Source: Euborellia annulipes
Taxonomy: Eukaryota; Arthropoda; Insecta; Dermaptera; Anisolabididae
Length of the DNA: 64,000 nucleotides
NCBI GenBank assembly: GCA_023213315.1
Contig: JAKCPI010031630.1
Location: 1 to 64,000 of the forward strand
Direction of reading: 5' to 3'
The translations under genes were made by a program, and so were the position numbers. The notes under the pieces are model-generated. The model had not been told where the DNA came from and did not search any database. It worked only from the letters and a program-made list of their open reading frames with translations. Positions 10,201-21,004 of this stretch are shown here, one piece after another. Numbering within the stretch: position 1 is the first letter of the stretch; every line of letters begins with the position of its first letter.

Positions 10201-13200
10201 TGAGAATCCTCAATCTCTGCCAAGACTCCAGGAAGAGACTCAAAGAGGTCTCTACGATGCCATTCTCCACGTGGGGGACTTCGCTTATGACATGTATATG
10301 GTAATAAAACCTTTCTTTGTCCCTCTCTCTCTTCTCTTAATAAAATAAAAAATAACTTTTTAGGAGGACGGACGCATCGGAGATGAGTTTATGAATCAAA
10401 TCGAACCGATTGCTGCTTATCTCCCTTATATGACTTGTCCAGGCAATCACGAAGAGAGATAGTAAGTAAGAGAAACTAAGAGAGATCTTCTTTCTTATAA
10501 TTTGTTCCATTTTCTTTTTTAGTAATTTCAGCAATTACAAAAATCGATTTAATATGCCTGGACAATACGGAGAATTATTTTATAGTTTCAATCTCGGACC
10601 AGTGCATTATATTTCGATCTCAACTGAGGTTTATTATTTCTTGAATTATGGAATCAAACAATTGATTAAACAATACGAATGGTTAGAGCAAGATCTTAAG
10701 GTAAAATATTAAATATTCGAATTGATTATAAAAACTATTTTATTTTTTTCCTCTTCCAACGGAGTCTGATATTTTATTCAACATTCGATAGAAAAATGGA
10801 AATGGGGGCTGACCCAAATGAAGATGCGACAATAAAGAGGACCAAGTCGCAGAACTAGTGATCCAGTGTGTAGGGGTGATCAACTTCTAAAGATATGAGA
10901 TTTGACTTTTTACTTTCTCTTACCTATATATGTATGTAATATATAGTGAAAGAATATCAGGTCAAAAATTCTATATTCGATATTTTGAAGGATATACATG
11001 TTTAAAGGCCCCCTGAGTTCAAAAAGTGGTTATTTACAATAATTTAGGGCCCCTTTCAGCCGTTAAAATAAACTTTTGAACAAAATAAGTTAAAAAGTAC
11101 TAGTACTCTACTGAAGTACTTTTTTAGTTGTTGTTTTTTTCGCTTTTCTCAAAATTGACTCCCCCAAACAATTTTTATTAATATTCATAAATCAACAATT
11201 ATTTAGATACTCTTTAAAAAGTATATCAGTAAAATTTTACATGAAAATTGTTTTAAGTACACTTTACTTTATTTCACATTTTTCAAATTCTTTTCCGGCT
11301 CTTCCTCCCGTAGAGCCAATGTTAATCCCTATAGGGATTTACATGTTAATTTCGATTCATAAGGGGGTCGGTCCCCCTTGCAACTTTTTAAAAATTTTAA
11401 ATATTTTTTTTTTTTTTTTTGTCAATTCTTAAGAAATTTTGTATTTATTTAAAATTCTCTATTACGTATATTATATGATATTCTCAACAAGACATGTGAG
11501 TGTTTTTTATTGATGAGGCCAAACATCCCATGGCCCCCGGGAATCGAACCCAGGATCTCCGCCTTTCCGGGGCATAGGCGTGCTATCATTATATGATATA
11601 TTGCGTGAAGAGGCGATTAGCCGAAGGGATAAAGCAGTTTAGCTTATAATCCTGAGTTGAATACAACTCGAGTTCAAATCCACCTCATGGCAATAAATTA
11701 TCCAACTCTATTTGAGATGCCCCCCTCCTGAGTAAGGAAACGGGAACCCACCTCAGTATCATTCCCATGAGAGTTACTCTTCAGAGTAACCACAACGTGA
11801 CAAGGCTGTTTATTTCTTATCAAAAGCTTATAAATAAAAATTTTTTCAGAATGCTGCTTCTCCGGAGAATCGTCGGCTCCAACCCTGGATTGTAGTCTTT
11901 GGTCACCGTCCGATGTACTGCTCCAACATGTTGACATGTTCTGACAAAAACACCCTCACCCGGGATGGAGTTCCTTTTTTGAAATGGTATTAAATCCATC
12001 AATTAAAAAAATAAATAAATAAATAAATTCCATGATAATTTTAGGTTTGGTCTTGAGGATCTCTTGTACGATTACGGCGTCGATCTTCTGTTCTGGGCCC
12101 ACGAACACTCTTACGAGCGCACTTGGCCTTTGTATAAATTCTCCGTTTACAATGGAAGTGTTGAAGAGCCTTACACAAACCCTTGTGCCCCGGTGCATGT
12201 CACATCAGGTTCAGCGGTCAGTCAGATCAAACTTTTAACGCAATTATATAATTATATTCATATGTCAATTTATTTTTAAAGGGTTGCGACGAAGGAAGAA
12301 CTCCATTTGATGTGGAGCCCCCCGAATGGTCAGCGTTCCGAAGCACGGATTATGGCTATTCGAGATTGAAAGCTTTTAACGCCACCCATCTGTACTTGGA
12401 GCAGGTCTCGGATGATAAGGTGCAGTAGGCATATAATCACTATTTTATTAAAATAAATATTATTTTTTATTATTATTTGTACAGGACGGTGCAGTGATCG
12501 ATCAGATGTGGCTGATTAAGGACCAGCATGGACCTTATTCCAAAATGTGCATGCATAAATAATCAGTTTCTTCTACTTATTTTGTTTAATTTTGGGATTA
12601 ATTTATAATATGCGAAAAATAAAATAATTTTCTTAAAATAATAATGTTTTAATAAACTTCCTTAAGTAATGACTATTTAAGTTCCTCTCCTTTGTTGGGA
12701 TTTATAAAGGGATAGTAAATAAATACAAATTGTTCAAAACTTGGAAAAAACTGATTGATATTCATTATAGATTAATGAAAAGTTCAAAGAAAATTCAGTT
12801 TGCCTTTGCGAGCATAGAATAAGATTTCGCTTCCAAGAGTCAGTGAACCCCTCCCCCCTCAGGTACAAGAAAGGTCCCCTCCGCCTATATTTGCCAATAT
12901 AGAATTTCAAAAATTTAACATCAATATAGGGCCCGAAATAGGAGATTTTTTAGGGGGGGGGCAAAATTTAATTTGCCGCCCCCTCCTTTAAATTTTCTAT
13001 ACAAAATTCATATCATTTTACTTTTTTTTTAGAAAATCTTGTTTTTAATTGCCGCCCCTGATATCTGCAGCCCGGGGCACATGCACCCACTGCCCCCCCC
13101 CCCCTAGATCCGGCCCTGCATCAATATATAGACTATAATAGTGAAGTGGCATCAAAATATATGTTTTCTCAAAATTTGAGCATGGAGGAAAAGAGACTAA

Positions 13201-15287
13201 TAGTCAAGATCAGATGCGAGGGTCTTCATCTGAATTGCAAACCATGGATGGTGGGCGCGGCGAGAGTGTATGCAACATGAGGGAAGAGGAAAACGTCAGT
13301 TTTGGGAAAATGTCCAATATTGCGGCCATTTAGAAGGGAAAACTTCAAAAGGCCATATTTAAATAAGGAAGAGATAAGGAGGGTTCTTGATGGAGACTGG
13401 AAGAATTTGGCGAATTTTACCAGGGCGGCAGGCAATTACCGACGACAACTGGTTGCTGAATTTAATTTAAATTAAAACTCCAGGCGGACAGCATATTCTC
13501 TAAGCCTGAATAAATGTTTATTTTCATATTATGCTTATATTTGTATTTTGTATGAAGATAAAATATGTAATTTATTTAAATAAACATTTTTCTATTTCTA
13601 TTCTATTCTAGACTATAATAGCGGAGTGTACGTCTGTTAAACTTTGTGTCGATCACGTAGATTACAGTGTTCAACAGGGAATTTTTTCCTTGGGTATTAT
13701 GACCTATTTTTGAGTATATGGGTAGAGCTCCGAAAGAAATTATATTGACTACAGGGACAATGGAGAATTTCGAGCAAACTATCCCAGGCAAAAGAATTAT
13801 AAGATGGCAAAATTATAAAAAGGATGAAATAAAATATTTGCATATACTACAAATAATGTTTTTAGTTAAGAACTTTAAAAAATTAAAAAAAAAAAATATG
13901 GCATGACTAGCAGCACAGCACATAACTTTCTCTTTGTTTTCGCAAATTTTTTATTTCATTCCCAATTTCTTTTTTTTTTAATTTGTTTTAAAGACTTTTT
14001 CAGCATCTGAGGCTATTTAGAACCCGTGCCTATTTATTTCAATTGATTGCTATTCAATTCAATTGAAACAAATTTCTCGCCTAGGACGGGACCTTTGGCT
14101 CCAGGAGCTAATGCTCTACCTCTCATCATAATCCTATTAGTAAAATTTATAAACAAACAGGAAAATATTTATATTTTGTTAACATGATAACCATTTCTCC
14201 TTTCTTTCCTATGAAATACAAGAGTAAAGTGTATTTTAAACAATTTCGGGGACAAAATAAGAATATACATTTTAAAGAGCATCTAAAAAATAATTGATTT
14301 ATGAATTTTAATCAAAATCACTGAACTGAATTTTGAGAAAATTAAAAAAAAAAACTTCAAAAGTACTTGAGTAAAGTACTTTGACCAATTTTATATAAAA
14401 GTTTATTTTTTTCGCGAGTTAGAAGTAAGTAGGGCCTACCTAGGTTAAATAGGTCTATAAAATTTCAATCTTGTTTTATTTTGAGCAAACACAAAGGGAC
14501 TAGTCGCGCCACCCGCCTTCGGCCTCTATCAATTTGGATGCCCAATGGCGTTAACTTTTCGCTCCAATCATTTAATGTTATAAATTTCAATACCATAAAA
14601 TTGTAAACTCTAAAGTCAAAATGGCAGGCTAAAATTGAAATAAAAAAATTTAAATTATTTTTTACTAAAAGAGACGTAACAGGCTATAGAAAGGAAATTT
14701 TTATAATTGACAATTTGTCATTTAAATATTAAGAAGTGTCGCTTGGCATTCAACGTAACAAGTTTTTTTTTTTTTTTCTAATTAAAAGTTATATATTTGT
14801 AATCAACAAAAAATTAAAAAGAATAAAATTTAGAGGAAGTCTTTCTAAATGCCCAAAAGGGTGAAAGAAATTCACGATGTCATCGTAGAGATTATATTTA
14901 ATAGAAAGTGCTCTCGACTATGTAAATCGCAATCATAAAGAAAAACTTTTAATTATTTATTCCGTTTACTTTGAAATTAAGATTTTTATATAACTTTTTA
15001 TACTACTGAATTTATATCGTTTTATTAGATTTTTTTTTTATTTTTATAAATTTTAAAAATGTATGATAATTAAGTATTTTTTTAAAAATTCATTTCCTTA
15101 TATTTTTTACTTTCTCTTACCTATATGTTTTGAAAGCGAAAATGAGCAAATTTCACTTATAACTCTTAAAAGGAATAAATTCATAGAATTCTGTTGAGCA
15201 TACCTTTTATTCGTTGATGACTACAGCCAGACGCCAGATTCTCACAGTAAACTGCACAGCCTTCCAAGTTGTTGCCGCCGGTACAGC
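7292..15287 (-). CDS. two putative minus-strand coding exons flanking ACP7 (unidentified gene)
   Basis: Two short islands bounded by good splice signals. Exon 15204-15287 follows a T-rich TTTTTAG acceptor and ends AAAAG/GTATGC. Exon 7292-7366 follows a run of T then GCAG and ends TTTG/GTAAGT. Both are phase 1-1 and join in frame. The first reads [20 protein letters not shown] then CSHQRIK; the second reads [20 protein letters not shown]. The spacing C-x2-YC-x-N-x3-GC resembles a cysteine motif of glypicans, but the following residues do not, so I do not assign a family. The second exon is also open in one other frame. If real, the 7.8-kb intron between them contains the whole ACP7 gene on the other strand. 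Confidence 0.3.
7636..7668 (-). repeat. GC-rich hairpin ending in CTAG, Helitron-like 3' terminus
   Basis: A perfect 11-bp hairpin (CGCCGCCCGCC, loop TTC, 7643-7667) followed on the minus strand by CGGCTAG and then T. A GC hairpin just before CTAG with T as the next base is the usual 3' end of a Helitron. A related end on the plus strand is at 24634-24662 (CTTCGGCG...GTCTAG), and a decayed one lies near 14500. The 5' end was not found. Confidence 0.45.
8279..8310 (+). promoter_or_regulatory. possible ACP7 initiator cluster
   Basis: Three TCAGT matches to the arthropod initiator lie 40-70 bases before the ACP7 ATG (TCAGTCAGGCAGTCAGTT and a further TTCAGTAG). No clear TATA box is at the right distance. 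This is a plausible start region with a short 5' UTR. Confidence 0.35.
8348..12562 (+). CDS. ACP7: acid phosphatase type 7 (purple acid phosphatase), nine exons
   Basis: Secreted or lysosomal dinuclear metallophosphatase. Exons: 8348-8447, 9842-10030, 10092-10300, 10364-10461, 10523-10700, 11850-11986, 12045-12216, 12282-12419 and 12485-12562. All introns are GT-AG and the phases agree throughout, giving 432 residues; animal ACP7 proteins are about this long. Residues 1-19 are a hydrophobic signal peptide ([19 protein letters not shown]), followed by [11 protein letters not shown], the usual start of the N-terminal fibronectin-like domain. All five metal-ligand blocks are present: YGDMG (D130), GDFAY (D159, Y162), GNHE (N194, H195), VVFGH (H277) and AHEHSYER (H323, H325). 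The C-terminal PAP domain spans about 350-430 and ends CMHK. The start was chosen because it gives the signal peptide. Introns 1 and 5 carry transposon debris; no coding break is visible. Confidence 0.95.
8448..9841 (+). other. ACP7 intron 1, with repeat debris
   Basis: A 1394-base intron, donor G/GTACAG and acceptor TTGCAG. It holds repeated ATAATCGATTATTTTT-type blocks (8670-8930) and a tRNA-like A-box fragment near 9168-9200 (TAGCACAGTGGTAGAGTA) without a matching B box. The long open frame around 9574-10110 is this intron read through into exon 2 and is not a separate gene. Confidence 0.7.
10885..11300 (-). repeat. R repeat, degraded copy
   Basis: Minus-strand R landmarks are present in order: TTTACTTTCTCTTACC, the AAAAGTACTAGTACT block and the TTTAGATACTCTTT block. 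The copy is more diverged than the others, suggesting an older insertion in the ACP7 intron. Confidence 0.6.
11518..11600 (-). repeat. tRNA-like SINE fragment
   Basis: The minus strand has an A-box-like AATGATAGCACGCC, a hairpin with CGCC/GGCG arms, and an intact T-arm and B box (CTGGGTTCGATTCCCGGG). The anticodon loop is too long for a working tRNA, so a tRNA-derived SINE or relic fits better. Confidence 0.5.
11606..11790 (+). repeat. SINE family 2 (tRNA-derived)
   Basis: The head has an A box (TTAGCCGAAGGGATAAAG) and a B box (GAGTTCAAATCC) at tRNA spacing. The body continues to ATTCCCATGAGAG. A second copy on the minus strand at 44030-44195 matches through head and body, which shows a dispersed family rather than a single tRNA relic. 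Confidence 0.7.
12618..12623 (+). promoter_or_regulatory. ACP7 polyadenylation signal
   Basis: AATAAA lies 56 bases after the ACP7 stop codon. It is the first match downstream. Confidence 0.6.
12927..13118. mobile_element. hAT MITE, CAGGGCCGGA family
   Basis: 192 bp, ends TAGGGCCCGA and TCCGGCCCTG, with an exact 8-bp duplication CATCAATA (12919-12926 and 13119-13126). A G run follows the left end and a C run precedes the right end. It has the same body as 15966-16181 and 27349-27535. Confidence 0.9.
13142..13608 (+). mobile_element. 5'-truncated non-LTR retrotransposon (LINE) 3' end
   Basis: Bounded by an exact 13-bp duplication TAGACTATAATAG (13129-13141 and 13609-13621). Before the 3' end one frame reads [20 protein letters not shown], then [20 protein letters not shown], then [14 protein letters not shown] and a stop at about 13474. 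This is the C-terminal tail style of many arthropod LINE ORF2 proteins. One in-frame TGA lies upstream, at about 13278. An AATAAA and a TTCTA-rich tail end the copy. It is a dead 5' truncation. Confidence 0.8.
13895..14500 (+). repeat. R repeat, degraded plus-strand copy
   Basis: R landmarks in order: GCACAGCACATAACTTTCTC, ATATTTATATTTTGTTAACATG, the AAGAGCATCTAAAAAATAATTG block and TTGAGTAAAGTACTT. The 5' hairpin is broken. Confidence 0.65.
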
Positions 15288-15356
15288 CTAAAAATAATAT
15301 AAATTATATTATATTAGTATTTTTACTTGAATTTAAAAATAATATAAATTATATTA

Positions 15357-15857
15357 CAGTAGAACCTCGATAAGTTAAACCTCGCTAAGTTCAAAACCTC
15401 CGTAACTTAAAAATTTTTTCAATTCCCTTCCCTTGACAGCGTAAAACCTCTATTACTTAAAGAACAAATCCTCTGTAACTTAAACAAATATTTTGAGCAG
15501 AGCCCTCGATAACTTAAAATAATATTTTGGTGACCTCTATAACTTAAAGTATTTCTTTACATATCATCGAAAAAATAGTTGATGCAGAAAATCAAAAATA
15601 CATGAAGCAGAAAAAAATTACTGATTTTTTTGTAAATAAATTAATCTATTAATTTAATTTATATTTAACTAAACTATTCTAAATAAACAAATAGATCAAA
15701 CGAAATTCCTTTTTCACTCACGTGCCCAAAGTCATTAAACCTCGGTACGTTAAAAATTATATTCAATAACCTCTCTAACTTCAACTCTCGATAAGTAAAA
15801 AACTCGATAACTCAAATTTCTAACCGTTTCCCTTGAACTTTTATCGAGGTTCTACTG
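15357..15857. mobile_element. pogo/Tigger-type Tc1-mariner MITE, 501 bp
   Basis: TA duplications lie at 15355-15356 and 15858-15859. Ends are CAGTAGAACCTCGATAAG and its close complement ATCGAGGTTCTACTG. The motif CCTCGATAACTTAAA and variants is repeated about 14 times in the two subterminal regions. There is no transposase frame. Confidence 0.85.
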
Positions 15858-15965
15858 TATATTAGTATTTGTACTTGAATTCTTAGACGAACGGGAATAA
15901 TTTAATAATTTTAACTCATAACTTCCACAATGCGCATCTACTAAGGGGCGTTTCTTAGGGAGGGG

Positions 15966-16060
15966 CAGGGCCGGAACTAGGAGATTTTTAGGGGGGGGGG
16001 GCAAAATTTAATTTGCCGCCCCCTCCTTAAAGTTTTCTATACAAAATCCATATCATTTTA

Positions 16061-16096
<36 letters not shown>

Positions 16097-16181
16097 TAAA
16101 TATTTCTTTAATTGCCGCCCCTGATATCTGTCGCCCGGGGCACATGCACCCACTGCCCCCCCCCCCCTAGATCCGTCCCTG
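15966..16181. mobile_element. hAT MITE, CAGGGCCGGA family
   Basis: 216 bp with an exact 8-bp duplication GGGAGGGG (15958-15965 and 16182-16189). Ends are CAGGGCCGGAACTAGG and TAGATCCGTCCCTG. Internal homopolymers are 12 G, about 30 T and 12 C. Confidence 0.9.
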
Positions 16182-16427
16182 GGGAGGGGGGCTCCCTTTA
16201 TTTTTCTTAGAAGCTAATTTCATTTATTTTGTCTTGTCTCCAACTTTTCGCATATTATAGTCACAACTATGATTATGTATTATAGCTATAGATATAAAAG
16301 TGAAAAAGCCCTGATAGGAAGGGAAATTTGAAAGGACTTTGGAGAAAAAGCTAAGAGAAAAATAAAGGAATGAAAGAGACGAGACGATAAGGAGTCAGGA
16401 TAATTAACAGAACATAACAATTTTAAA

Positions 16428-17100
16428 AACCTGGTGTGACTTTTCGCACAGCACACAACTTTCTCTTACCTTCGGTAATCGAAAGTTGCTTTCTGTGCTT
16501 GTCACACTAGATTTTTTTATGTCGAAATATATTTAGTTTCCGACAGTATGGTACATTTGAATTCAAGATATAGAATTTATAACAGGGGAAAATATTTATA
16601 TTTTGCTACATGGGCGTAGCCAGATGGGGGCAAGAGGGGCTTGTCTCCTGAAAATTTTTTATCTATTAAAAACAAACAGTTATATAAGCTTATACTCTTT
16701 CAATTGGGAATTTTTTTTTAAATGAGCTTATATATGGAAAATAATTAATTATAATTATATTTAATAAATAATTAATAATCTATGATTATTTTAATTTCAA
16801 ACCCCCCCCCCCCTTTCGTCCTAACAAGTGGTTGTCCCTCCATAACAAGATGTCTGGCTACGCCCATGTTTTGTTACCATGGTAACCATTTTTCCTATCT
16901 TTCTATGAAGTATAAGAGTAAAGTGGTCTTCAGAAGATTTCAATGCCAAAATGAGAATAAACATTTTAGAGAGCATTTAAAAAATAATTGATTTTGGAAT
17001 TTTAATCAAAATCGTTGGAGCAAATTTTGAGAAAATCAAAAAAAAAAAAAAAAAAAAAAAACTGAAAAAGTACAACAGTAAAGTACTAGTACTCTCTCAG
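16428..17100 (+). repeat. R repeat, plus-strand copy interrupted by a MITE
   Basis: 5' hairpin CTGGTGTGAC...GTCACACTAG, then the full R body to AGTACTAGTACTCT; the 3' third is missing. The MITE 16619-16868 sits inside. Confidence 0.8.
16619..16868. mobile_element. hAT-type MITE inside an R repeat
   Basis: 250 bp with perfect 16-bp inverted ends CATGGGCGTAGCCAGA. The 8-bp duplication TTTTGCTA/TTTTGTTA (16611-16618, 16869-16876) differs at one base. Removing it restores the R sequence. Confidence 0.85.
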
Positions 17101-17734
17101 GATTTTAATTTTAACTATTGAAAGTGTGAAAAATTTTGTGTCCATAAAAATATCGACGTGATGAATGGTTTGTATAAAATTTTCCTTGTTTTAAGTTGGC
17201 TCTATTGAATTTTCTGGGGGATTCCCATTCAACAGATTAACTTAAAATAAATTAGGAAAAAAATGAATATATCTTTGAAAGTATTAAAAGAAACGCCAAA
17301 TCCAATTGACTTATCAATTAATTGGTTCAAGTTGATTGAATGAGTTGCATTAAAAATGATTTCACTCTCTTCACGATTGCTCTAATTAAATGAAAAATTG
17401 AGTAAAATTGTTTTATTGCATAGCAAATAACCTTTAATTAATTATTAATAGTTGATTTTTTTTCTGGTCTCCTTCCCCCCCCCCGGCTGTGAACTCTCCT
17501 TTATTCTTTATTTGCTTTCAAATTATATTGAAATAATTTAAATTTGTAATCGAAATGACTTTGCTTTTCTATCAATTCGTCGCTACGACTACGTAAAAAA
17601 GATTTCAAGTAATAATAGTAAAGAATGTATACTTTCATTTAGGCTATATATTTTCTATCAGAATGACGGAGGGGGGATGCGAATTAACCAAAGTAAATGG
17701 GGGTGAGAAGATACTGTATGAAAAACAATAAACA

Positions 17735-18595
17735 AAAAATCTGGTGGGACTAATCGCACAGCACTCAACTTTCTCTTACCTTTGGTAATTGAAAATTTTG
17801 TACTTTGCTTGTCCCACTTGCAGGGGCGTATATAAAGGGGGGGGGGGCGAGGGGGCCCTCCCCCCCGAAATTTCCCAAACATACATATATAGGGATATAC
17901 AGACATCATTGCAACAAATTTTTCCGCATGGTGGAAAACTTTGATTCTGCAAAAGAAAAAATGTTCCACAAAAAATTTCGTGTGAAAAAAATTGAGTTTC
18001 TTAAAAAAAAAAATTTCCGCAGAAAAATTTTTGAGTTCGCCCCCCCCCCCCCGAAAAAAATTTCTATATTCGCCCCTGCCCAGTTGTGTCAAAATATATT
18101 TAGAATTCATGATATACCAGTAAAATTTATAAACATGGCAACCATATCACTATCTTTCTTATGAAGTACAAGAGTAAAGTGTGCTTCATAAGATTTCAAG
18201 GGCAAAATGAGAATAGGCCTATACATTTTAATGACCATCTAAAAAATAATTTATTTTTGAATTTTTATCAAAATCTTTGGAGCGAATTTTAAAGAAATAA
18301 AAAAAAACTGAAAAAGTGTACATCAGAAAAGTACTAGTACTTTTTAACTGATTTTGTTCAAAAGCTTCGGGTCGCGTGTTAGAGGGGTACCTAACTTAAA
18401 TATAAAATTTCAATCTTCTAACTCTTTTCGTTCTTGAGATATTTTATTCACAAACAGACTATTTTGCGGGACCCACTTTTTTAGATTCTGGGACATCAAA
18501 ACATGTATATCCATCAAAATCTCGACATCGACATGTTTTGGACATAAATCCAATACTTCCCTCTCTCTCTATATATATATATTTATATATTTATA
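17735..18595 (+). repeat. R repeat, near full length, interrupted by a MITE
   Basis: 5' hairpin with CTGGTGGGAC and GTCCCAC...CAG, the central blocks and the 3' part (ATCCATCAAAATCTCGACAT) ending in a CT/AT microsatellite. The MITE at 17821-18078 lies in the hairpin region. Confidence 0.85.
17821..18078. mobile_element. hAT-type MITE, CAGGGGCG family
   Basis: 258 bp, ends CAGGGGCGTATATA and ATTCGCCCCTG. The 8-bp duplication CCCACTTG/CCCAGTTG differs at one base (17813-17820, 18079-18086). It has G10 and C13 arms. Long open frames on both strands here are a by-product of the arms. Confidence 0.85.
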
Positions 18596-18941
18596 TTAAC
18601 AAATAGATAAAATAGTCAAGAGAAAGTAAAAATGAGGCTCTAATGCTGTATTGTAGAAGTTTTTTTAAATCTTTTTTTTTTGAAGAGAAATGTAAATTTC
18701 CAGCCCCTAAATTAGTGGACGTAGTATTATAAAAGTCATACAACCAGAGGTTTACTTTGCTTAAAACCTTTTTGCAGATTGAGATGCAAGGTAAAAGAAA
18801 TATATAAGATTTATTAGTGCTGGCGACCAAGTGCAGTACATTGGATTCGGTTTATAGAACCTTCTTCAGGTTACTTAAAATTACATAATTATAAAACAAG
18901 CAAGACAACCAATATCGGTTATTTTAAGAATATAAACGCCC

Positions 18942-20677
18942 TCGGGGCTTGGTGTAGAGATTAGCGTGCTAACCTCGTATCCCAAACGGGTTCGGACCCC
19001 AGGCAGTACGATGATTTTATTTAAGCCATTTGGATACCATATGACTTAAATAAGAATGCCTGGACCACAAATAATATATATTCATAACTAAAGACCGGAC
19101 AAAAAAAGCATAAAAAAATGGAAAAAATGTGCTTAAAAAAGCATAAAAAGTTGTTAAATAAGCATAAAAGTTGAAAAAAAAAAAGCATCTAATAAGCAAT
19201 TTTTACTCATACCAATGGCGTACACAAACTTTTTTTTAAAGAAACTAAATTTATTCCGCCCCGCCCTGCGGTTTTTGCGGAACCAAATTTTTTCACCCTG
19301 CGGAAAAAATTTTTTTACAGGGCTATATTTTTTTTAGCACTGCGGGGTTTTTGGAATTTTTTTTTTTTTTGGGGGCGGGCCCCCTCCCCCCTTATATACG
19401 TCCCTGGTGTATGCGTGTGTGAATGGGAAAAAAGTGTTTTTTAATAAAAAAAAAAATTATAAATATTCGTAAAATAAGTTCAAATAAGCACAAAAGGGAA
19501 AAAAAAGCATGAAAACTCAAAAAAAGCATAAAAAAATTAGGTGTTGGCTGTGTCTTCTACACAGCCGGTGGCTTTTTAACGTGACAACGTCTTTTGCTTG
19601 ACTTCAAAAAAAAATTTTTTCTCTTACCTATATTGAAATATAAAGAGAGAAAGTATTGTTTTTTTTTTTTTTTTACTAGTAGTTTGTTTTCATAAATAAA
19701 CATGTTCAAACATTTTCATTGAAACAATATATGACAGGTGTGGCTTTTTTTATCCATTAAGGGCGACTTATGCTTAAAAAATGAGGTTTTTCGAGAAAAA
19801 AACTAATTTTGGAGTTAATTACTCGGGATTTTTTTATTTATTCTATTAGAGGTTTTCTTTCTGCACCAAATGACATCCCATTTAGTCTGATCTGATTAGC
19901 CGTTCGGAATCTACAGGGGTTTAAAATTTCGAAAAACGAAATCCCGCCGAGTGCTCTCATGCGGTAAAATGACGTCATATCAAAAAAATGAAAAAATTAC
20001 CTCTGGGCATTGGACCACTCTTTCTAAAACTATATTTAGATTTAATGTAGCTTTTATGGTTAAGTAGCTAGGCGTTACATAAATAGGGCTATTTTTCGAC
20101 ATTTTTTTGCCTAAAAAATGAGGTTTTTCGAGAAAAAAACTAATTTTGGAGTTAATTACTCGGGATTTTTTTATTTATTCTATTAGAGGTTTTCTTTCTG
20201 CACCAAATGACATCCTATTTAGTCTGATCTGATTAGCCGTTCGGAATCTACAGGGGTTTAAACTTTCAAATTAGAATTTACCGCAGCGAGGTAAAATAAA
20301 ATGATAGGAAAAAAATAAATGGTGAAATCTTTAGCTGAAAACTCATTTTTTCTAACCGTATATTTCCCATAATTATATCTCTTAAGACAGAAGAGTTATT
20401 AAAGCCGATAAACTTTTTCGTGCATGCCCCTCTAACCTGCCTCTATAGACACATGATTTGTAAGACGTTGTCACGTCAAAATGTAATCTCAATACACTTA
20501 GTTTTTCCTAATTCGTATAGAAATTAAATATCTAATGGTTGCTTATAAAATTCAACAATAAGCATTTTGCTTAAAATCCGGCCTCTATTCATAACGGTTA
20601 TCGTCAAAGTCTTAAATGGCCTAAGTTGCCGAAAAGACTGTATGAATGTGAGTGTCAATGAGAAAAAAGTGTGAATG

Positions 20678-20704
<27 letters not shown>
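18942..20704 (+). repeat. SINE family 1 copy split by a DNA transposon
   Basis: The tRNA-like head (GGGGCTTGGTGTAGAG, then B box GGGTTCGGACCCC) is at 18942-19010 and the body runs to 19088. The tail resumes at 20586 (AACGGTTATCGTCAAAG ... GCCGAAAAGACTG) and ends in poly-A. Confidence 0.85.
19089..20585. mobile_element. hAT-like element inserted in the SINE, 1497 bp
   Basis: A duplication of 8-10 bp (TATTCATAAC, 19079-19088 and 20586-20595) flanks it. Ends AAAGACCGGA and TCCGGCCTCT are imperfect complements. Inside, a second pair of inverted ends (AACGTGACAACGTCTT at 19577 and its complement near 20465) may mark a nested element. Two direct copies of about 155 bp (19774-19928, 20112-20262) are almost identical. 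Confidence 0.7.
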
Positions 20705-20708
<4 letters not shown>

Positions 20709-21004
20709 ATATATAAACAAAAACTCACAAACGTTTCGTGTTTACAATACACTGAAATTAATTCATAAAACGTTAGAATAAATTCCAAATGTCTGGTTCG
20801 TTATAAATTGTCAGTTTTAATGTTTTATGAATTAGTTTCGCTGTATTGAGTTTTTGTTAATATCCTTAAAATGACCGTTATTGGTTGTCTTGCTTGTTTT
20901 ATAATAATTATGTAATTTTACAGACCTGAAGATGGTTCTATGAACCGAAACTAATTCTAGTTGATCGTCGGCACTAATAAATCGTGAAAAAATAAAATTT
21001 TATT

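Larger units (their letters stand above)
10701..11849 (+). other. ACP7 intron 5, carrying three retroposed fragments
   Basis: A 1149-base intron, donor AAG/GTAAAA and acceptor TTTTTTCAG. It contains an R-repeat remnant on the minus strand (about 10885-11300), a tRNA-like segment on the minus strand (11518-11600) and a SINE-2 copy on the plus strand (11606-11790). Confidence 0.7.

Noticed and set aside
17658..18164. Open frames of 119-150 codons on both strands
   Set aside because: They lie over an R repeat and a MITE with poly-G arms; the peptides are homopolymer by-products.
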